Shown: positions 60,374 to 64,000 of the stretch, in pieces | How the letters are laid out: each line of letters starts with the position of its first letter | Numbering within the stretch: the first letter of the stretch is position 1 | DNA from: Murimonas intestini | GTDB taxonomy: Bacteria; Bacillota; Clostridia; Lachnospirales; Lachnospiraceae | Reading direction: 5' to 3' | Length of the DNA: 64,000 bases | Assembly (NCBI RefSeq): GCF_024622195.1 | Contig: NZ_JANKBI010000010.1 | Location: 127,746-191,745, forward strand | Notes under the pieces: model-generated | Seen by the model: the letters and a program-made list of their open reading frames with translations, nothing else | Databases searched by the model: none | Told to the model about the DNA's origin: nothing | Translations under genes and position numbers: made by a program

Positions 60374-61930
60374 TTACTTCGGTTCCTGCCCATTCCTGTA
60401 AACCCCGGCGTTCTTTCCCGTATGCTTTCTGAATGTCCTGGAGAAGTATGCATAGCTGCTAAATCCCACTTTCTCTGCGATCTCACTGATGGGTATATCG
60501 GAATATTTCAGCATAGAAACTGCTTTCTGGATCCTCAGCTCAATGAGATAATCCGTAAAGCTCTTACCTACCTCCCTTTTAAATTTAGATGAAATATAGT
60601 TAGGTGTCCTGTTAAAAGCCTCCCCTACAGACTCTACACTTATCTGCTCACTAAAATGCGCATCCATATAATCACAAATGTTCTTAATCATAGCAGAAAA
60701 GCCTTCCCTTGGTATCCTCTCCGGCTTTCTGACTGCAAATTGAATAAGATAGTCCTCTAATTCTTTAAGAGATGTTCCAAAATGCAGGGCATTTTCAATC
60801 ACATTTTTCTCAAAATCCGGGTCATTATCCAGCTCTGTCCGGCGCACGATCTGCAGGTAGAGCCTTTTTAAAAAGGCAGTCATCTCCATATGGGGATATT
60901 TGTGTTCTATTCCTGTCTCCTTTAATCTGGCCATAATACTGCGCAGCCCGTCCTCATCCGATCTGAGAATACTCTTTGTGATCCCCTCAATAAGCTCCTT
61001 CTGAAAGGCTTCCGGAAAACTCTCTCTTTCCCCCTCCATATTCTGCATAAACAGCACGCAGTCTCCGCTCTCGCCATAATACGTCTGCTCCAGCGCCACA
61101 ATGGCACGTTCATATGCAGCCTTCAGCTCATTCATTCCCCTGGAGTCCGAGATTCCTGCTGTCACAGCCAGATTCTGTCCGGCCAGCTCCCCGTTAAGCT
61201 TTCCTATTATATTTTTGAGCCTGTACTGGCAGCTAAGACTCATGAGCTGTGAACGCTCCCCTCTGAGGACCAGCAGAAAGCGCTGGGGGCCCATCACAAA
61301 GAAAGCCCCTTCCTCCTTCAGCGCCGCTCTTATCTGTTCGCTGACATCTGCCTGCAGCGGCTTTTTCGGCAATTTTCCATCTGCCTGCTCTGCCCGCAGT
61401 ACAGCTAAAAAGATACAATTATCAGGAAGTGACAGCCTGTATCTGGATTCCAGGAATTGTTTCACTTTTTCTGTTTTTTCCAGCTCACCTCCATTTTCCA
61501 GAGAATGCAGGAAGCTCCGCTCAAACATATCATAATAGGACTCCTTCTCTGTCTTTTCCGCAAGAAGCTCTCTTGCGTTTTTCATCACAACCTCCACCAG
61601 CTTTTCCGGTTTCACAGGCTTTAGTATGTAATCATTTGCCCCCAGGCGGATAGCCTGCTGGGCATAGGAAAAATCTGAATAAGCACTCAGTAGGATATAT
61701 CTGCAGTTATCCGTCCGTTTCCTGACCTCCTCCAGCAGCTTCAGCCCATCTATGTTGGGCATCCTGATATCAGCAATTATAATATCAGGTTCAAAATCAT
61801 CTAAAGCTTTCAGGCATTCCGAGCCGTCGGCAAATTCCTGTATCTCACTTATTCCATACCTCTCCCACTCAATCCCAAAATGGATCCCCTCCCGTATCTG
61901 TCTGTTATCGTCTACGACCACCATTTTCAT
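60374..61930 (-). CDS. AraC-type response regulator, YesN type (second system)
   Basis: 518 residues. Complete receiver: VVDDN near residue 6, IIADIRMPNIDG, ILLSAYSDFSYA and ILKPVKP; a middle region of about 280 residues; and two helix-turn-helix units at the end (SVESVGEAFNRTPNYISSKF; ISEIAEKVGFSSYAYFSRTF). It should activate the rhamnosidase/ABC operon downstream. The gene overlaps the kinase gene by 26 bases, with GGGAGG as ribosome site in the kinase sequence. Confidence 0.92.
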   Translation of the reverse strand: MKMVVVDDNRQIREGIHFGIEWERYGISEIQEFADGSECLKALDDFEPDIIIADIRMPNIDGLKLLEEVRKRTDNCRYILLSAYSDFSYAQQAIRLGANDYILKPVKPEKLVEVVMKNARELLAEKTEKESYYDMFERSFLHSLENGGELEKTEKVKQFLESRYRLSLPDNCIFLAVLRAEQADGKLPKKPLQADVSEQIRAALKEEGAFFVMGPQRFLLVLRGERSQLMSLSCQYRLKNIIGKLNGELAGQNLAVTAGISDSRGMNELKAAYERAIVALEQTYYGESGDCVLFMQNMEGERESFPEAFQKELIEGITKSILRSDEDGLRSIMARLKETGIEHKYPHMEMTAFLKRLYLQIVRRTELDNDPDFEKNVIENALHFGTSLKELEDYLIQFAVRKPERIPREGFSAMIKNICDYMDAHFSEQISVESVGEAFNRTPNYISSKFKREVGKSFTDYLIELRIQKAVSMLKYSDIPISEIAEKVGFSSYAYFSRTFRKHTGKNAGVYRNGQEPK

Positions 61931-63692
61931 TGTTTTTTGCCTCCCACTTTACTGTAACCGTCACAATGGTTCCCCAGCCACGTCTGCTGTAAATCTTCAG
62001 TCCGTATCCATCCTGGCATCTCAGCCGTATCCTCTCATCAATATTTCTGAGTGCAAAGGCTTCCCTGCCGTCCTTCTCCTTTATAGTTCTCATAACCTGT
62101 TCTGCATCGCATCCTGCCCCATTATCCAGCACGCTGATGATCAGCATATCTCCCCTTCTCCTCATACGCAGCTTGACCCTGCCGTCCCCTGAGACATCCT
62201 TCAGCCCATGCTGCACCGTATTTTCCAGCAGCGGCTGGATGATCAGCTTGGGAATCAGACAGTCATGCAGTTCTTCCGGTATATCCCTAATAAATTCTAT
62301 CCTGTCCCCAACCTGAAATTCAAGAAGAAAGAGATAGTTGTCAATAAATTCCATCTCATCCCTTACAGTGATCATCCCCTCACCAAACCTTAAGATGTGG
62401 CGGTATACATCAGCCAGCGCTTCCAGCTGCTCACTCACCTCATAATCTTTATTCCTGATAGCCAGCCAGTGAATAGAATCCAGGGAATTATAAAGAAAAT
62501 GCGGGTTCATCTTAGTCAGAAGCATTTCCCTCTCAGCGTCCTGAGTCTTAATCGTCTGCACATACACCTGATTGATCAAATGGTCAATGTGAACCACCAT
62601 ATCTTCAAAGCCCTTTTCCACATTTCCTATCTCGTCCTGGGCTACCTCATAGTCCTTTTTCTCCAGCACGCCGCTCTTTACAGCATCAATCCTCTTTGAC
62701 AGATGATGCAGCGGCTTTATGATAGTCCTGTTCTGTATCATCCCATATACGATCCCAAAAACAACGCACAGCAGGACAGCTATCACAATAAAAAGGATCT
62801 GCGTACTGTACAGTGATATCTTCTTTTCCATCTGAAACAGATACCAGCCGCTGGATCCGCACTTTGTATACAGCACAATATATACTCCGCTCCCCGTCTT
62901 TACCGGAAAGTATCCTGCCTCTGCCCTGTTCTGCTCATTTTCAAATTCCTGCCAGCACAGCCTCTCCGCCTCTTCATTTTTTGTATTAGACACCAGCGTA
63001 TTCCCATCCCTGTCAAATACAAATACATTTTCCATCATGTCATCATCCTGGTAAGGAACAAACTGCCTGATAAAATCCAGCGCGCTCAAATGTATGCTCA
63101 GCACTCCCTCATTCTGCAGAGTGAGCTCCTTCATGATGGTGGTATAATATGATATCTGATTCATATTAGTAATATTGATCCCTCTCTTAAAGGTGACAGG
63201 ATGTTCAGCCGCCCACAGATACGGCGTCCTGTTATCTTCTATCCGGGCTGTATATCTGGCATCCTCCCTTTCATCCATATACAGCCGCCCTCTCTGGAAC
63301 AATACTTCACCGCCTTTGCTGAGCGCGATGGCGCTGCAGTAATCAATCCGCTCACTCGCGTCCAGCATCCTCTTTGCAGCATTCTTATAATCCATCACCG
63401 AGGCATCCCCCGCCACAATAGCCTTAACAGCCCCATCTCCTGCAAGAGTGGCAGCCTCCTGTATAATATTCTCATACAGGCTCTCAATATCTTTTCCTGA
63501 CTTAGTCAGCTGGTTGATCTGCACCTCATACTGGTTCTGTTCACTCAGCCGCAGCACCCTGGTGGTGGTAATGATTCCCAGCAGAATAATAGGTATAATG
63601 ACGCACAATGCAAGCGAAACGATCATCTTCTGCCGGATCGATAAATTCCTGCTGAATCTCTCCCAACTCAGCATAAAAGGCTTTCTTCTCAA
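61905..63692 (-). CDS. Sensor histidine kinase, YesM type (second system)
   Basis: 595 residues. I accept TTG at 63692 as start because GGGAGGGG lies seven bases upstream; ATG 63674 is the alternative. Membrane helix about 22-44, extracellular sensor about 45-295, second helix about 300-322, HAMP (KRIDAVKSGVLEKKDYEV), kinase domain with LLTKMNPHFLYNSLDSIHWLA (read as NPHFLYNSLDS), LLENTVQHGL (N box) and a degenerate G box near REAFALRNIDERI. Partner of the YesN-type regulator. The ligand is probably a rhamnose-containing glycan; this is inferred from GH78. Confidence 0.9.
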   Translation of the reverse strand: MRRKPFMLSWERFSRNLSIRQKMIVSLALCVIIPIILLGIITTTRVLRLSEQNQYEVQINQLTKSGKDIESLYENIIQEAATLAGDGAVKAIVAGDASVMDYKNAAKRMLDASERIDYCSAIALSKGGEVLFQRGRLYMDEREDARYTARIEDNRTPYLWAAEHPVTFKRGINITNMNQISYYTTIMKELTLQNEGVLSIHLSALDFIRQFVPYQDDDMMENVFVFDRDGNTLVSNTKNEEAERLCWQEFENEQNRAEAGYFPVKTGSGVYIVLYTKCGSSGWYLFQMEKKISLYSTQILFIVIAVLLCVVFGIVYGMIQNRTIIKPLHHLSKRIDAVKSGVLEKKDYEVAQDEIGNVEKGFEDMVVHIDHLINQVYVQTIKTQDAEREMLLTKMNPHFLYNSLDSIHWLAIRNKDYEVSEQLEALADVYRHILRFGEGMITVRDEMEFIDNYLFLLEFQVGDRIEFIRDIPEELHDCLIPKLIIQPLLENTVQHGLKDVSGDGRVKLRMRRRGDMLIISVLDNGAGCDAEQVMRTIKEKDGREAFALRNIDERIRLRCQDGYGLKIYSRRGWGTIVTVTVKWEAKNNENGGRRR

Positions 63693-63717
63693 AAAATCCC
63701 CTCCCGTAGTGGTTGTA

Positions 63718-63723
63718 ATTATA
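63718..63723 (-). promoter_or_regulatory. Candidate -10 of the second yesM/yesN operon
   Basis: On the minus strand TATAAT (63723-63718), about 26 bases before the TTG start. No good -35 is seen. Confidence 0.35.
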
Positions 63724-63769
63724 ACTGACTATGACATTTTATCATGTATTGCGGTAAGGCTCCATGTGG

Positions 63770-64000
63770 GATATTGTTGTTTAATGGAGTAACAGGACGC
63801 TTTGTGTGAAAGGTAGTGAGCCGTCAGGAAGGGGAGCGGTGGGGTTCGTTGTTCTGTCCGAACCGCTGCGGAGTGAAAATCTAAGGCTCCGTGCCCCGCT
63901 CGAACCGCAAAAAGCGGCCGGAATGGTCCTATGTCAAGATTTAGTACACGTTAAAATGAGGTTTTCCTCATCTCAACTTGCAAACTGCAAATCGTCTTGT
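63770..64000. other. Gene-free, hairpin-rich end of the window
   Basis: No coding frame is supported in 63693-64000. The stretch 63835-63920 is G+C-rich and holds CGAACCGC twice (63859 and 63901) with facing partners GGTTCG (63843-63848) and GCGG (63914-63917). Then comes a hairpin ATGAGG-tttt-CCTCAT (63956-63971) next to the phrase ATGTCAAGATTTAGTACACG. It could be the border of a mobile element or an RNA gene beyond the window, but I cannot identify it. Confidence 0.3.

Overview
The window looks like a chromosomal segment of a Gram-positive anaerobe of the class Clostridia, most likely a gut-type Lachnospiraceae. I infer this from the murB-rapZ-whiA-crh order, an addB-addA pair, YesM/YesN-type two-component systems beside carbohydrate ABC transporters, lipoprotein-type sugar-binding proteins, strong AGGAGG ribosome sites, and roughly 45% G+C. 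No rRNA, tRNA, CRISPR array, prophage or complete insertion sequence was recognised.

Layout. 1-2048: end of a secreted acidic protein and a YbjQ-like protein with a zinc-finger tail. 2114-11765: a plant-glycan (pectin/rhamnogalacturonan-like) locus with ABC importer (two permeases plus lipoprotein), an orphan AraC-type response regulator with a degenerate receiver, a cytoplasmic GH28 enzyme, and a YesM/YesN pair. 11801-14976: a ROK regulator and a YtrA-type GntR/ABC efflux operon. 15083-19132: a large BspA-type leucine-rich-repeat surface protein with a sortase signal. 19486-26103: a PD-(D/E)XK-like protein paired with a NYN/LOTUS protein, then a two-component system with an FtsX-type ABC transporter. 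26291-28646: an RsmH paralogue and a Fic protein with its own DNA-binding domain. 28688-30259: GH43. 30286-33348: thiamine-precursor ABC operon headed by a TPP riboswitch. 33391-36387: crh, whiA, rapZ, murB. 36580-42000: acyltransferase, aminotransferase and a GtrA-YfhO fusion. 42042-49122: addA and addB. 49314-54123: two GyrI-like proteins, a WYL regulator, an IlvD/Edd dehydratase and a FadR-type regulator. 54211-63692: a second glycan locus (GH78 rhamnosidase, two permeases, lipoprotein, YesN, YesM).

How the genes work together. The two glycan loci share one plan: a YesM/YesN system senses an extracellular oligosaccharide, a lipoprotein and two permeases import it (no dedicated ATPase is encoded, so a shared MsmX-type ATPase elsewhere is expected), and cytoplasmic GH28, GH43 or GH78 enzymes cut it. 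An IlvD/Edd-type dehydratase under a FadR-type regulator could process a sugar acid released from such glycans. The thiamine operon is controlled by its TPP riboswitch.

The items I consider most worth a second look are: the NYN-LOTUS/PD-(D/E)XK two-gene unit; the Fic protein under a palindromic operator; the orphan response regulator lacking phosphorylation-pocket residues; an attenuator-like leader in front of addBA; a family of dispersed hairpins built on GTTACTG and CAGTAAC that in one case supplies the last codons of a gene; and an IlvD/Edd enzyme that seems to lack one cluster cysteine.
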